From the NCBI GenBank assembly GCA_029209985.1, contig JARGNZ010000008.1:67054-131053 (forward strand): DNA of 64,000 nt, read 5' to 3'. The notes under the pieces are model-generated. The model worked only from the letters and a program-made list of their open reading frames with translations. It was not told the DNA's origin and did not search any database. Positions within the stretch are counted from its first letter, which is position 1. Each line of letters begins with the position of its first letter. This document shows positions 1-9,424 of the stretch, one piece after another. This DNA is from Parvibaculaceae bacterium. GTDB lineage: Bacteria; Pseudomonadota; Alphaproteobacteria; Parvibaculales; Parvibaculaceae. Both the position numbers and the translations under genes were made by a program.

Positions 1-347
1 AAATCCATTTCCAACATGCCATCAGCCTGCTTGCTGACAATCAACTCACCACCCCCATATTGGAATTTGATCTCAGGCCTATCCCAACCTAAGTGAGAAA
101 AAAGCACATGGGCCGTCGCAAGCGTTGCATGTCCACATAGCTCAACTTCCACCGTCGGCGTAAACCAACGCAGCCGAAAGCCATCTCCTTCAGGGACAAA
201 GAAGGCTGTCTCCGCCAAGTTGTTTTCTGCCGCAAGCGCCTGCATCGTCTCATCTGAAAGCCATTCCTCAAGCGGCACAATAGCCGCTGGATTTCCTTCA
301 AATACAGTGTCGGCAAAAGCGTCGACTTGAAAGAGATGCAGTTCCAT
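1..347 (-). CDS. PhzF-family isomerase, N-terminal part (runs off the window)
   Basis: Only the first 115 codons are present; the gene continues past base 1. The start is the ATG whose complement lies at 345-347. The N-terminus (MELHLFQVDAFAD) and the segment ENNLAETAFF at about residues 41-50 are the classic PhzF opening, and the Glu of LAET (residue 46) matches the catalytic Glu of the family. VELCGHATLA further on is the second conserved block. PhzF proteins have a diaminopimelate-epimerase-like fold and catalyse isomerisations. Outside phenazine producers their substrates are mostly unknown, so no pathway is assigned. It lies downstream of thiD on the same strand after a 150-base gap. Confidence 0.85.
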   Translation of the reverse strand, partial: MELHLFQVDAFADTVFEGNPAAIVPLEEWLSDETMQALAAENNLAETAFFVPEGDGFRLRWFTPTVEVELCGHATLATAHVLFSHLGWDRPEIKFQYGGGELIVSKQADGMLEMD

Positions 348-499
348 AACCTATCCAATCTATTAAAACTCAAAATCACTCTGCACGAGTTGATCTGGGG
401 TCAAAACATGGCTGCCCCAGCCGTCTATTTCAATGCGAAAAATAGAACGAGGTGAGAAAATTCAACAGATGAAGAGAGTAAAAGCGCCCCGCCAAAGGC

Positions 500-1393
500 C
501 TACGCGTCGTCGCCAGCTTCAGGCTCAAGATAAAGCGGGTGCATATGATTGATCGGCCCATGCCCCTTGCCAAACCCGGGCGCTAAGCGAATAGCTTCGC
601 GCACATAATCGCGGCCCACATTCACAGCCACATGCAAAGGAGCCCCTTGCGACAGCACCCCCGCAATTGCAGAAGCCAACGAGCAGCCCGTACCATGTGT
701 GTGCACCGTCTCCAAGCGTTCAGCCGACATCACCTCGACCTGCTCTTCGGTCACCAGCACATCATGCACCAACGCATCGCTGCCATGCCCGCCTTTAACC
801 AGCACCGCACCGCAGCCAAGGGCCAATAGAGCCTCGCCTGCACGTTTCTGATCATCCAACGTCTCCACCGGGAAGCCCGCCAGCACAGCCGCTTCCGGCA
901 TATTCGGCGTAATCAAATCAGCAAGAGGTAATAATTTATCACGCAAGACAGTCACCGCCTCACGGTCCAGCAATCTGTCGCCACTTGTCGCCACCATCAC
1001 GGGGTCTACAACCAATTGACAATGTTCATCTGCCCTAGAAAGGCCCGCAATAACCGCCTCAACAACCTCAGTAGAATGAAGCATGCCCGTTTTGATCACA
1101 TCTGCGCCAATATCATCGAGAACCGCCAGCATTTGCGCCGTGATCAACTCTGGTGCAAGGCCATGCACATCCTGCACACCTAACGTATTCTGCACAGTAA
1201 TGGCGCTCACCGCTGTCGCAGCGTAAGCGCCCATCATCGTCACCGATTTGATATCGGCTTGAATACCTGCACCACCAGAGGAATCAGATCCAGCAACAAT
1301 CAGCACACGCCCTTGCGGTGCCGGGGCTTCAGCAAACTGATTAAGAAACTCAAGGTCGCCATCGCTCCCATTCGCATCATTGTCGCTCATCAT
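500..1393 (-). CDS. thiD: Hydroxymethylpyrimidine (phosphate) kinase
   Basis: ThiD phosphorylates 4-amino-5-hydroxymethyl-2-methylpyrimidine and its monophosphate in cytosolic thiamine synthesis. The protein (297 aa) carries a ribokinase-fold signature: VLIVAGSDSSGGAGIQADIK near residue 30, an ITVQNT block, a DPVMVATSG block and the anion-hole motif HTHGTGC near residue 235. The first 26 residues are an acidic extension before the usual start of the family. The start codon overlaps the glmM stop (TAATG), so translation is probably coupled to glmM; a second ATG follows immediately. No TPP riboswitch is visible upstream, as expected for an internal operon gene. Confidence 0.93.
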   Translation of the reverse strand: MMSDNDANGSDGDLEFLNQFAEAPAPQGRVLIVAGSDSSGGAGIQADIKSVTMMGAYAATAVSAITVQNTLGVQDVHGLAPELITAQMLAVLDDIGADVIKTGMLHSTEVVEAVIAGLSRADEHCQLVVDPVMVATSGDRLLDREAVTVLRDKLLPLADLITPNMPEAAVLAGFPVETLDDQKRAGEALLALGCGAVLVKGGHGSDALVHDVLVTEEQVEVMSAERLETVHTHGTGCSLASAIAGVLSQGAPLHVAVNVGRDYVREAIRLAPGFGKGHGPINHMHPLYLEPEAGDDA

Positions 1394-2739
1394 TAGGCAG
1401 CCACATGCTTGATTGCGGAAATCACATCATCCACGACGTTATTCACCAGCGACGCGTCATCTCCCTCGCCCATCACCCGGATCAAAGGTTCCGTACCAGA
1501 TTTACGCACCAACAAACGCCCACCATCTTTCAAGCGGCTCTCACCTTCTGCAATGGCGTCCTTTACATGTATGTCGTCCAAAGGCGCACCACCAGAAAAG
1601 CGGATGTTTTTAAGCAGTTGCGGCACAGGTTCAAACAAATTGCAAATCTCACTCGCAGGCTTGTCGGTTGATTTAAGCACCGACATCACTTGCAAGGCAG
1701 CAATCAATCCATCACCCGTCGTAGAAAAGTCAGACAAAACAATATGGCCAGATTGCTCTCCGCCAACATTAAAGCCCTTCGCCCGCATGGCTTCCACCAC
1801 ATAGCGGTCCCCCACTTGCGTGCGCTCCAAGCTCAAATCAATGTCTTTGAGAAAACGCTCCAACCCCAAGTTGGACATCACAGTTGCCACAATGCCCGGT
1901 GCGGTTAGCAGCTCCAGATTTTTCCAATTGCGCGCAACAAGCCCCATGATTTGATCGCCGTCAATGATCTCGCCTTTTTCATTGGCAACAATCACCCGGT
2001 CCGCATCCCCGTCTAAGGCAATACCAATATCCGCCCGACGTTCGCGCACAACACGGCACATCATCTCCGTGGACGTAGACCCGCATTCTTCGTTGATATT
2101 AAATCCATTCGGCTCTGTACCGATGGTAACAACCTCCGCGCCCAGCTCCCACAAAACTGCAGGTGCGACTTTATAAGCAGCCCCATTGGCGCAATCGACC
2201 ACCACCCGCAGGCCCTCTAGACTGAGGTTGCGTGGCAGCGTGCCTTTGACAAATTCGATATACCGCGCCTGTGCATCTTCGATACGCGTCGCTCGGCCAA
2301 TTTTGTCAGAGGATGCCAAATGCTCATGAAGGCCATTGTCAATCAACGCCTCAATTTCTAATTCCACATCATCAGACAATTTATAGCCATCCGGCCCAAA
2401 TAGCTTAATGCCATTATCCTGATACGGATTATGTGAGGCAGAAATCATAACACCCAGATCAGCCCGAAGCGATCGCGTGAGCATCGCAACAGCAGGTGTT
2501 GGCAAAGGCCCAAATTGAAAAACATCCATGCCAACCGATGTGAACCCGGACATCAACGCATTTTCGATCATGTACCCAGAAAGGCGCGTATCTTTCCCAA
2601 TTACTACGCGGTGCTTATGGCTACCGCGAATAAATTTCCGTCCAGCCGCCATGCCAACGCGCATCGCCGTCTCAGCCGTCATCACGGTGCTGTTCGCTTC
2701 GCCTCGAATACCATCGGTGCCGAAGTATTTTCTCGACAT
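1393..2739 (-). CDS. glmM: Phosphoglucosamine mutase
   Basis: GlmM converts glucosamine-6-phosphate to glucosamine-1-phosphate on the way to UDP-GlcNAc, peptidoglycan and lipid A. At 448 aa it is full length. The start [13 protein letters not shown] is canonical, the phosphoserine loop ISASHNP puts the catalytic Ser at residue 102, the metal loop is ALDGDADR, and the sugar/phosphate-binding loop [12 protein letters not shown] lies near the C-terminus. It follows folP with a 143-base gap and is coupled to thiD by a 1-base overlap. The folP-glmM order matters because truncated glmM remnants accompany mobile sul2 genes. Confidence 0.97.
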   Translation of the reverse strand: MSRKYFGTDGIRGEANSTVMTAETAMRVGMAAGRKFIRGSHKHRVVIGKDTRLSGYMIENALMSGFTSVGMDVFQFGPLPTPAVAMLTRSLRADLGVMISASHNPYQDNGIKLFGPDGYKLSDDVELEIEALIDNGLHEHLASSDKIGRATRIEDAQARYIEFVKGTLPRNLSLEGLRVVVDCANGAAYKVAPAVLWELGAEVVTIGTEPNGFNINEECGSTSTEMMCRVVRERRADIGIALDGDADRVIVANEKGEIIDGDQIMGLVARNWKNLELLTAPGIVATVMSNLGLERFLKDIDLSLERTQVGDRYVVEAMRAKGFNVGGEQSGHIVLSDFSTTGDGLIAALQVMSVLKSTDKPASEICNLFEPVPQLLKNIRFSGGAPLDDIHVKDAIAEGESRLKDGGRLLVRKSGTEPLIRVMGEGDDASLVNNVVDDVISAIKHVAA

Positions 2740-2882
2740 ATCACGCCTTCACTTTTGGGGTTCCATTTGGCTCATAGTATAAACCGGAAATTCTGGAGAT
2801 GGGGTTAACGAATTGTTGCGGTTTTTTTCAGGAAATAAGTCAAAATCACCGGCTAGATGCCAAGTCCCTAAACAGCACCCCC

Positions 2883-3710
2883 CTAAGAGCGCGCATTCAA
2901 AGCATCCCAAACTGCCAAACCATCCCGCAGCGGACCTGCTTTATGCGTCCGTATAAAGTCCGCCCCATTCTGCACGGCCCTTAGCTCAGCCGCTAAACTC
3001 GCAGCGCCCGCATCAACAGCCGCCTTGCCCGTCACACTGCGTAAAAAGGATTTACGCGAAACCGAAATCAAGAGGGGCAAGTGATAGCGTGCTTTAAGTT
3101 CATCAAGACGCGCGAGCACCTCAAATGAAACCTCAGGGTTTGCTCCCAAAAAGAACCCCATGCCGGGATCCAGAACAAACCGCTCCCGAGCAATACCAGC
3201 ACGTTCCAGTGCCTCTAGACGATCATCGAAAAATGCACATATATGCGCAATTATATCTTTCACACGAACATCATCCCGCGTGGCAATGCCCGCGCGTTGA
3301 ACCGAATGCATCACCACCAGCTTTGCATCGCTCGCAGCCAATTCTGGATAAAATGCAGAGTCCGAAAACCCTTGAATATCGTTCAGGTAATGCACCCCCC
3401 GCGACAAAGCATATCGCTGGGTTTCCGTTTGAAAGCTATCAACCGAAATGTGAAACGGGCTTAGCCCAGAGCCTGAAAGGCCCTCCAGCCCATCAAACAC
3501 GGGCGCGAGACGGGAAATCTCATCAGCAGCACTCACATGCTCTGCATCAGGATTACTCGATGCCGGACCAAGGTCCAATGTATCAGCGCCTTCTGTGAGC
3601 AAACTTTGGCAATGCTCAAGCGCCCGAGCGGGGTCAAGAAACTGTCCGCCATCGGAAAAAGAGTCCCTTGTAATATTCACAATGCCAAAAATATTTGTGT
3701 GCGTGCTCAT
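2883..3710 (-). CDS. folP: Sul2-like dihydropteroate synthase (chromosomal folP variant)
   Basis: Dihydropteroate synthase joins p-aminobenzoate to dihydropterin pyrophosphate in folate synthesis. Starting at MSTHTN (complement of 3708-3710) the protein is 275 aa. An in-frame extension upstream would run through the ftsH terminator and is rejected. FGIVNIT and DSFSDGG open the TIM barrel, SVSRKSFLR holds the catalytic Lys, and IRTH is near the C-terminus. It departs from ordinary FolP in several places: DLGPASSNPDA (residues 46-56) replaces the usual GGESTRPGA loop, and QRYALSRGV, YLNDIQGF, LVVMHSVQ and DPGMGFFLG (residues 181-189) follow. From memory, these are the diagnostic stretches of Sul1 and Sul2. 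The family assignment is direct; sulfonamide insensitivity is inferred. Confidence 0.93.
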   Translation of the reverse strand: MSTHTNIFGIVNITRDSFSDGGQFLDPARALEHCQSLLTEGADTLDLGPASSNPDAEHVSAADEISRLAPVFDGLEGLSGSGLSPFHISVDSFQTETQRYALSRGVHYLNDIQGFSDSAFYPELAASDAKLVVMHSVQRAGIATRDDVRVKDIIAHICAFFDDRLEALERAGIARERFVLDPGMGFFLGANPEVSFEVLARLDELKARYHLPLLISVSRKSFLRSVTGKAAVDAGAASLAAELRAVQNGADFIRTHKAGPLRDGLAVWDALNARS

Positions 3711-3748
3711 AGGTTTGCCTAACACCCCTCTTCTTCTGAGGCAAAGAA

Positions 3749-3776
3749 AAAGAGGAAGCCCGAAAGCTTCCTCTTT
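3749..3776 (-). terminator. Intrinsic terminator after ftsH
   Basis: A perfect 11-bp stem (3749-3759 with 3766-3776) has a 6-base loop. On the minus strand it is followed by a run of T residues (TTTTTCTTTG). It lies 25 bases past the ftsH stop and 39 bases before the folP start, so folP-glmM-thiD may have its own promoter or depend on read-through. Confidence 0.85.
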
Positions 3777-3800
3777 GATCTCAACATCACTCAAAAGCCA

Positions 3801-5714
3801 TTAGGTGCCTTGAGGAGACGGGTCTATGCCTGAAGGCGCTGGACCTGAACTTGGCACCGAAGAACTCGGCCCGGAAGGTGCTGGAGGGTCGGTCAGGTCT
3901 TCGCGCACAGGGCGAACACCCTTGAGCAAAGCAATAATTTCATCACCGCTCAAAGTTTCAAATTCCAGCAACCCCTTACCAATAAGGTGAAGCTCATCCA
4001 AATTCTCCGTGATGACCTTACGCGCCAACTCATAAGCATCTTCGACGATAGTACGTACTTCACTATCAATCATTTTTTGAGTTTCTTCAGATGCATTTTG
4101 CTGTCGAGCAACAGAATGACCTAAGAAAACCTCTTGCTCATTTTCAGCGTAAGCCAGTGGACCCAATTTGTCGGACATGCCCCACTGCGTCACCATGGCC
4201 TTCGCCATATTGGTCGCCATTTGAATGTCAGATGACGCCCCAGAAGTGACTTTGTCGTAGCCAAAGATAACTTCCTCAGCAACCCGGCCACCCATCGCAA
4301 CCGCAAGGTCAGCGTGCATTTTCTCACGGGTCATCGACAATTGATCCCGCTCTGGCAAACGCATCACCATACCCAACGCACGTCCACGAGGAATAATCGT
4401 CGCTTTGTGGATTGGATCAGAAGCAGGCATATGAAGGGCAAGCAACGCATGGCCACCCTCATGATATGCCGTCAGCTTACGCTCTTCATCAGACATCACC
4501 ATTGACCGGCGCTCCGCACCCATCATGACTTTGTCTTTAGCGTCTTCGAATTCAGACATGGTCACCAAACGGCGTCCGCGTCGCGCAGCCAACAAAGCCG
4601 CTTCATTCACAAGGTTCGCCAAATCAGCACCAGAGAACCCCGGCGTACCGCGCGCAAGTGTGCGAGCAGAAACATCAGGAGCCAACGGCACTTTTTTCAT
4701 GTGCACTTTGAGGATTTTCTCACGGCCAATGATGTCAGGGTTGTTCACAACCACTTGACGATCAAACCGGCCCGGACGCAACAGCGCAGGGTCAAGCACG
4801 TCAGGGCGGTTGGTTGCAGCGACCAAAATAATGCCTTCGTTCGCTTCAAAGCCATCCATTTCAACCAGCAATTGGTTCAATGTCTGCTCACGCTCATCGT
4901 TCCCGCCGCCAAGGCCTGCACCACGGTGACGACCAACCGCATCGATCTCATCGATAAAGATGATGCACGGCGCGTTCTTTTTAGCTTGTTCAAACATATC
5001 CCGGACACGGCTTGCACCGACACCGACAAACATTTCCACAAAATCAGAACCAGAAATCGTAAAGAACGGCACATTTGCTTCGCCCGCAATCGCACGCGCC
5101 AGCAATGTTTTACCCGTACCAGGAGGGCCCACCAAAAGAGCCCCTTTAGGAATGTGACCGCCCAGACGTTGGTATTTTGAAGGATCGCGCAAGAAATCAA
5201 CGATCTCGGACAAGTCGTCTTTTGCCTCATCAATGCCCGCGACATCATCAAATGTCACACGTCCATGGCGCTCAGTCAAAAGCTTGGCTTTCGACTTACC
5301 AAAGCCCATCGCTTTGCCGCCTCCGCCTTGCATTTGGCGCATGAAGAAAATCCACACACCAATCAACAACAACATTGGGAACCAGCTCAACAACACACTC
5401 AGAAAACTAGAGCCGCCGCTTTCCTGTTCCGGCGTCGCAACTTCAACACCATTTTTCACCAATTCATTCAGAAGCGCATCGCTTTGCGGCGGAATATCCA
5501 CCACAAATTCGCGCCCGCTTTTGGTTTTCCCTGTGGCGCGGCCACCTTCAATTTTAACAGATTCAATATCGCCATTATTCGCCTTAGTGACCAATTCCGA
5601 ATAGATCAATTGATCTCGGTCTTGGCGCACAGGCTGCGGATTGAATGTTTGGAACAAAACAAACAACAAACCGGCAATAACCACCCAAAGGGCTAAATTT
5701 CTATAATTTGACAC
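3801..5714 (-). CDS. ftsH: ATP-dependent zinc metalloprotease FtsH
   Basis: FtsH is an inner-membrane AAA+ protease that degrades misfolded membrane proteins and short-lived regulators. The protein (about 637 aa) has two transmembrane helices (about residues 8-25 and 105-125) around a periplasmic domain. The AAA module follows, with Walker A GPPGTGKT and Walker [10 protein letters not shown], a pore motif near [12 protein letters not shown], and the zinc site HEGGH in [13 protein letters not shown] near residue 420. The tail is Pro/Ser-rich. The GTG at 5712-5714 is preferred over the TTG just before it because AAGG sits 8 bases upstream. It follows tilS, as in many bacteria, after a 245-base gap. 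Confidence 0.97.
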   Translation of the reverse strand: MSNYRNLALWVVIAGLLFVLFQTFNPQPVRQDRDQLIYSELVTKANNGDIESVKIEGGRATGKTKSGREFVVDIPPQSDALLNELVKNGVEVATPEQESGGSSFLSVLLSWFPMLLLIGVWIFFMRQMQGGGGKAMGFGKSKAKLLTERHGRVTFDDVAGIDEAKDDLSEIVDFLRDPSKYQRLGGHIPKGALLVGPPGTGKTLLARAIAGEANVPFFTISGSDFVEMFVGVGASRVRDMFEQAKKNAPCIIFIDEIDAVGRHRGAGLGGGNDEREQTLNQLLVEMDGFEANEGIILVAATNRPDVLDPALLRPGRFDRQVVVNNPDIIGREKILKVHMKKVPLAPDVSARTLARGTPGFSGADLANLVNEAALLAARRGRRLVTMSEFEDAKDKVMMGAERRSMVMSDEERKLTAYHEGGHALLALHMPASDPIHKATIIPRGRALGMVMRLPERDQLSMTREKMHADLAVAMGGRVAEEVIFGYDKVTSGASSDIQMATNMAKAMVTQWGMSDKLGPLAYAENEQEVFLGHSVARQQNASEETQKMIDSEVRTIVEDAYELARKVITENLDELHLIGKGLLEFETLSGDEIIALLKGVRPVREDLTDPPAPSGPSSSVPSSGPAPSGIDPSPQGT

Positions 5715-5959
5715 CAACCGGACCTTTCGTCAGGTGTGCCTGAAAGACAATTGAGGCTTCCTAAAATACAACTGCGCGTTCAGTTGGAAGGAAACAACTT
5801 GAGGGATCAATTATCAATCCGGCCTTTTAGAGTTCTTCTAACACTACATAGAAGATAGGTATGTTTGGACCATTTACTAGGTATGAACTGATATCAAGTC
5901 CAAGAATCAGCAAACGTTCCATTCCCTTCTAGCATAGTGTCAGAGCCGTAAAAACAGGT

Positions 5960-7327
5960 CTAAGAACTTGAGTAAAATGAGATGAAATCAAGCTCTCTGT
6001 CCCAAATAGGCACACATTGCACCTTGTCTGTTAAGTCTAGCAAATTTGTCTCCAAACTGCACTCTTCCCGATGAAGAACCCCTTCAGGCAGCCCGACAAG
6101 GCGGTCATCCCTAAAAAAGGCCGGACAACAGGCTAAAGCTTGAAATAAAGGCCGGGGCAAACCCAACAGCTCATCACAGAATCTATCTTTCAAAGCCCGC
6201 ATCGCTTCCAAACCTAAAGCCCGCACGTCCACCCCCGCACTAAGTGGGTCCGCCTCGTCGCCCTCCCAAGATACGACAAAGCGATTGTCCCATGCGCCAC
6301 TTCCTTGCGGAGGCAGAGCAAAGGCCCCAGTAGCTGCTGAAATTTCACGGCAAAGCCAAAACCATTCCGGGTCCGGAAAGAGTTGCACCCCGCCCAATGT
6401 CCGCGCACCCTCAATCGTCCCTTCATCGAGGTCTTTCCATAAAGCTTCTAGCTTGGCAAAACGAGGCGCATAAGACGCCCCCGCAACAGCTTGAAAAAGG
6501 CGCGCCAAAACACGCAAGCTAATCTCATCGGGCAACGCCCGAAACGGCGCGAGCTCAACGCGCACAGCCCCCCACTTATGGCGGACACAGAACTGCGCCA
6601 AAAATTGAGAAACCGCACTTTCCAGCGCCCCGCGCGCCCGCGCCATATGGCGCGACGTGGTGACAAGGCGCTCACGTCCCAGCCCCAACCCGTCCAACAC
6701 ATCCAAAGCCTGACGCACTTGCACACGCAGATATTGTTCATCCGTATTGCTGGGGTCCTCTATCCATGGGTGCTCGCCCGCTTCCATAAACCGCATCAAC
6801 CGCGCACGCGGCACCGAGAGGAACGGGCGCAAGAGCCTCACCTCTGCCCCCCGCGTGACCAGCGGCGTACTTGGTGCCATGGCTGCCAAACCATCCACCC
6901 CACTGCCACGCTGCAAACGCATCAAAAAGGTTTCCGCCTGATCATCCTCGTGATGCGCCACCAACAAATCACGGATATTGTGCTCAAGGCAGTAGTCCAC
7001 CATGAGGTCATAACGTGCCGATCGCGCGGCAGCTTGAATGGCTCCTTGGGGCTTTTGCCCCTCCCACACCAGCGTTTTGTGAGAAAGTCCGGCGGCCCGC
7101 ATCCATTGCTGAACCTGTTCAGCCTCATGCGCAGCCTCAGCCCTCAACCCGTGATCAACGGTAAGAACATGCACCTCACGCCCCGCTTCTTGGCGCTGCC
7201 ATTGCGCAAGCAAAAGAGCCAACGCCAGCGAGTCCGCACCACCAGACACGCCCACAGCCACCCGTTGCCCACAAGCTAGCGAGGTCAAAAAACGATCAAA
7301 TTCATCAAATGTAAGGGCGCGGGTCAT
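5960..7327 (-). CDS. tilS: tRNA(Ile)-lysidine synthase
   Basis: TilS ligates lysine to C34 of tRNA-Ile(CAU) so that it reads AUA codons. The N-terminal PP-loop motif VGVSGGADSLALALLLA binds ATP. The segments VLTVDHGLRAEA and VAHHEDDQAETFLMRL are the usual second and third blocks of the N-type PP-ATPase core. The protein is 455 aa, typical of the family, with a less conserved C-terminal substrate-binding part. It starts 9 bases after the cpoB stop, so the two are probably cotranscribed. Confidence 0.95.
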   Translation of the reverse strand: MTRALTFDEFDRFLTSLACGQRVAVGVSGGADSLALALLLAQWQRQEAGREVHVLTVDHGLRAEAAHEAEQVQQWMRAAGLSHKTLVWEGQKPQGAIQAAARSARYDLMVDYCLEHNIRDLLVAHHEDDQAETFLMRLQRGSGVDGLAAMAPSTPLVTRGAEVRLLRPFLSVPRARLMRFMEAGEHPWIEDPSNTDEQYLRVQVRQALDVLDGLGLGRERLVTTSRHMARARGALESAVSQFLAQFCVRHKWGAVRVELAPFRALPDEISLRVLARLFQAVAGASYAPRFAKLEALWKDLDEGTIEGARTLGGVQLFPDPEWFWLCREISAATGAFALPPQGSGAWDNRFVVSWEGDEADPLSAGVDVRALGLEAMRALKDRFCDELLGLPRPLFQALACCPAFFRDDRLVGLPEGVLHREECSLETNLLDLTDKVQCVPIWDRELDFISFYSSS

Positions 7328-7336
7328 CGCACAGGC

Positions 7337-8383
7337 TTAACAGCCCGCCCGTTGCCGTTCAAGTTGCGCCCGCTGATTGATAGCAGGTGGCGCATCTGGG
7401 AACCGCCGATTAAGCTCGCCCAATGTGCTACACGCCGCATCTGTTTGGCCCAACCGCACCAATGTCATCCCCAATTTCAACAAGCTATCAGGCGCTTTAG
7501 GACTGGCAGAATACGTTGTGTACCCTTTCAAGAACGACTGTGCGGCTTGCTTATAAGCGCCGCGCACATAATAACTCTCACCCAGCCAATATTGGGCATT
7601 CCCGGCTAACCCGTCAGACGGATATTTGTCCAAAAACTGGGTAAAACTGGCCTCAGCCACATCATATTCACCCCGTTGCAACGTGTTAAACGCTTGCTGA
7701 TAAGCCATTTTCGGATCGCTGTTCAGCGCAACCGGGGCCGCTTTTTCTGGCATTGTCCCCAACGTACCCACTGTTGAGGCAGTCGCAGAACTTCCACTTG
7801 CCGCAACAGAAGCTGCTTTAGGTTGTGTAAGCTTAATAGCCGCCCCCGCACCAGATGCAGCAACAGAGCCGTCCGCCCCACCAGCACCCTGTTGGAAGCG
7901 GTAGTCCACGTCCTTAGAAAACTTATTAAATCGCTCGCGGCTTTGGTTGACTTGAAAAGATAACTCTTCCATGCGCCCGGTAATCTGGCGCAATTGCGCT
8001 TCAACGGATTCAAGCCTCAAAGAAAGCGAAGCCGTGCTTGCGGGGTCAGCTCCATAAGCAGAAGCCGCCGCCGCTGTTGTTTGCCCGGCTTGATAGGTTT
8101 GGCGCTGAACGTCCAATAAATCACGCTCAATCTTTTCCAGCCGATTATTCATCGCCCGCAACTCAAGCTCCGCATCCGCCGACAAGGCAGGGGAAGAATA
8201 ACCAGAGACACCACCGAGAGACACCGCGACCATCATCGCCGCACCGGCAATCAAGCGGCTCAGCCGAAACCGACCAAGGGTGCAAGTATCCTCATGAGAG
8301 CGCACAAGGGAGGACATTTCTTGCCCATGAACAGTTCCATTTGCCATTTGACCTCTACCTTTTACCCGCATCATACTTTTCAT
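7337..8383 (-). CDS. cpoB: Tol-Pal system periplasmic protein CpoB (YbgF)
   Basis: CpoB links Tol-Pal to peptidoglycan synthesis during division. The mature protein has an N-terminal coiled coil (LRAMNNRLEKIERDLLDVQ onward), an Ala/Ser-rich linker, and a C-terminal TPR domain beginning near KMAYQQAFNTLQRGEYDVA. A signal-peptide-like core (RLIAGAAMMVAVSLGG) ends near SPALSADA. The start is uncertain. The ATG at 8381-8383 has GAGG 5 bases upstream, the ATG at 8345-8347 also has a GAGG, and a TTG further up is unlikely. The later start would give a more normal signal-peptide length. The gene sits between pal and tilS. Confidence 0.9.
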   Translation of the reverse strand: MKSMMRVKGRGQMANGTVHGQEMSSLVRSHEDTCTLGRFRLSRLIAGAAMMVAVSLGGVSGYSSPALSADAELELRAMNNRLEKIERDLLDVQRQTYQAGQTTAAAASAYGADPASTASLSLRLESVEAQLRQITGRMEELSFQVNQSRERFNKFSKDVDYRFQQGAGGADGSVAASGAGAAIKLTQPKAASVAASGSSATASTVGTLGTMPEKAAPVALNSDPKMAYQQAFNTLQRGEYDVAEASFTQFLDKYPSDGLAGNAQYWLGESYYVRGAYKQAAQSFLKGYTTYSASPKAPDSLLKLGMTLVRLGQTDAACSTLGELNRRFPDAPPAINQRAQLERQRAGC

Positions 8384-8477
8384 ATTCCCCTCAGTAGCGC
8401 CACTTTTCGGCAAAAATGAGGCTTACAAGCGCACGCCCCCCGCGCTGCTCCAACCCCTCACACCTTTATGAATCAAA

Positions 8478-8507
8478 ATGCCCCCGCCAGTAAACCAGCA
8501 GGGGCAT
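8478..8507 (-). terminator. Probable intrinsic terminator after pal
   Basis: A 7-bp stem ATGCCCC/GGGGCAT encloses about 16 bases. On the minus strand the 3' arm is followed by TTTTGATTC. It begins 30 bases past the pal stop and precedes cpoB. Confidence 0.65.
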
Positions 8508-8537
8508 AATTTAACGTCAATGTCTCAAAACTTGCGT

Positions 8538-9050
8538 TTATGAGCCAGCCCGTGTGTTCACAACAGTCACACCGCGCCGGTTCTGAGACCAGCAAGTGGA
8601 GTTGGAGCACAAAGCAACCGGACGCTCTTTACCGTAAGAAATGGTACGAATGCGTGAAGGGTCAATGCCCTGCGCGACCATGTAGTTTTTGACAGAAGTT
8701 GCACGACGACCACCCAACGCAAGGTTATATTCGCGTGTGCCGCGCTCATCCGCATGACCTTCAACCAAAACAGTCACCGCAGAATTCAATTTCATCCAAG
8801 CCGCTTGGCGGTTCAGGCTGTTGCGCGCTTCTGGGCTTAGATCTGAACGATCTGTTGCGAAGAAAACACGGTCACCCACGTTTACAACCAAGTCCTGCTG
8901 AGAACCAGGAGTTGGGCCACTTGGCGCAGGCTCCACGGCTGCTGCAGATGTATTCACAGCTACTGTTTCTTCTGTTGTTGAACAGGCTGCGACACCCATC
9001 ATCAAAACTGCAACCGCCGCAAACCGGACCCCGGCATTAAGATACTTCAT
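8538..9050 (-). CDS. pal: Peptidoglycan-associated lipoprotein Pal
   Basis: Pal is an outer-membrane lipoprotein that binds peptidoglycan and TolB. From MKYLNAGVRF (complement of 9048-9050, with GGGAG upstream) the product is 170 aa. The signal peptide ends in a lipobox (GVAAC) with Cys about residue 23. A short Thr/Val/Pro linker leads to the OmpA-like domain: VEGHADERGTREYNLALGGR carries the Asp and Arg used to bind diaminopimelate. A Cys pair six residues apart lies in the CSNSTCWSQNRR segment. It has its own upstream region, separate from tolB. Confidence 0.97.
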   Translation of the reverse strand: MKYLNAGVRFAAVAVLMMGVAACSTTEETVAVNTSAAAVEPAPSGPTPGSQQDLVVNVGDRVFFATDRSDLSPEARNSLNRQAAWMKLNSAVTVLVEGHADERGTREYNLALGGRRATSVKNYMVAQGIDPSRIRTISYGKERPVALCSNSTCWSQNRRGVTVVNTRAGS

Positions 9051-9424
9051 CGAAGTGATCTCCCTTTTTTCACATGCAGCAGGCATCAGACCTCTGCCAT
9101 CAAACTATTTCACCAAACAACACGTCCCACTCCACACATCCGGTCGGTCAACCTTAGACGCAAAGCGAAGCATATGATCTGCCACCAAAGTGACAAAATA
9201 TTGTAAGGAAACAAATCACATTAAGTAACAAAGTGCAGATAAGCGCTCAACACCTTCTCAGTCCCTAATATCTGGCCTATTTCCTCAATTTAATCAAAGT
9301 ACAACGAACGTCTAAATTCATCGTGCCGGTGCCTTGAAGGGCCACCTTATCCGTCAGTTAAGCGATGCGTAAAGGGCAATCGAGCAAAAGGCTTAATAAG
9401 CCGCGATTTTCCTAATGCATCTAC
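9051..9424 (-). other. pal-tolB intergenic region
   Basis: This 374-base stretch has no convincing reading frame. It should hold the pal promoter on the minus strand. A small hairpin GGCTT-ATT-AAGCC with a following TTTT (9390-9402, read on the minus strand) lies 22 bases after tolB and could be a weak terminator. Confidence 0.5.

Noticed and set aside
500-1393. TPP riboswitch for thiD or thiE
   Set aside because: No CUGAGA / ACC-CUGAU-GGAUAAU pattern upstream of either gene; thiD is also internal to an operon.
2883-3794. Longer folP starting 84 bases upstream
   Set aside because: The extension would read through the ftsH terminator stem and adds residues not found in Sul or FolP proteins; the ATG at 3708-3710 fits family length.
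6491-7279. 262-codon plus-strand frame inside tilS
   Set aside because: Antisense shadow of tilS, His/Arg-rich, no start signal.
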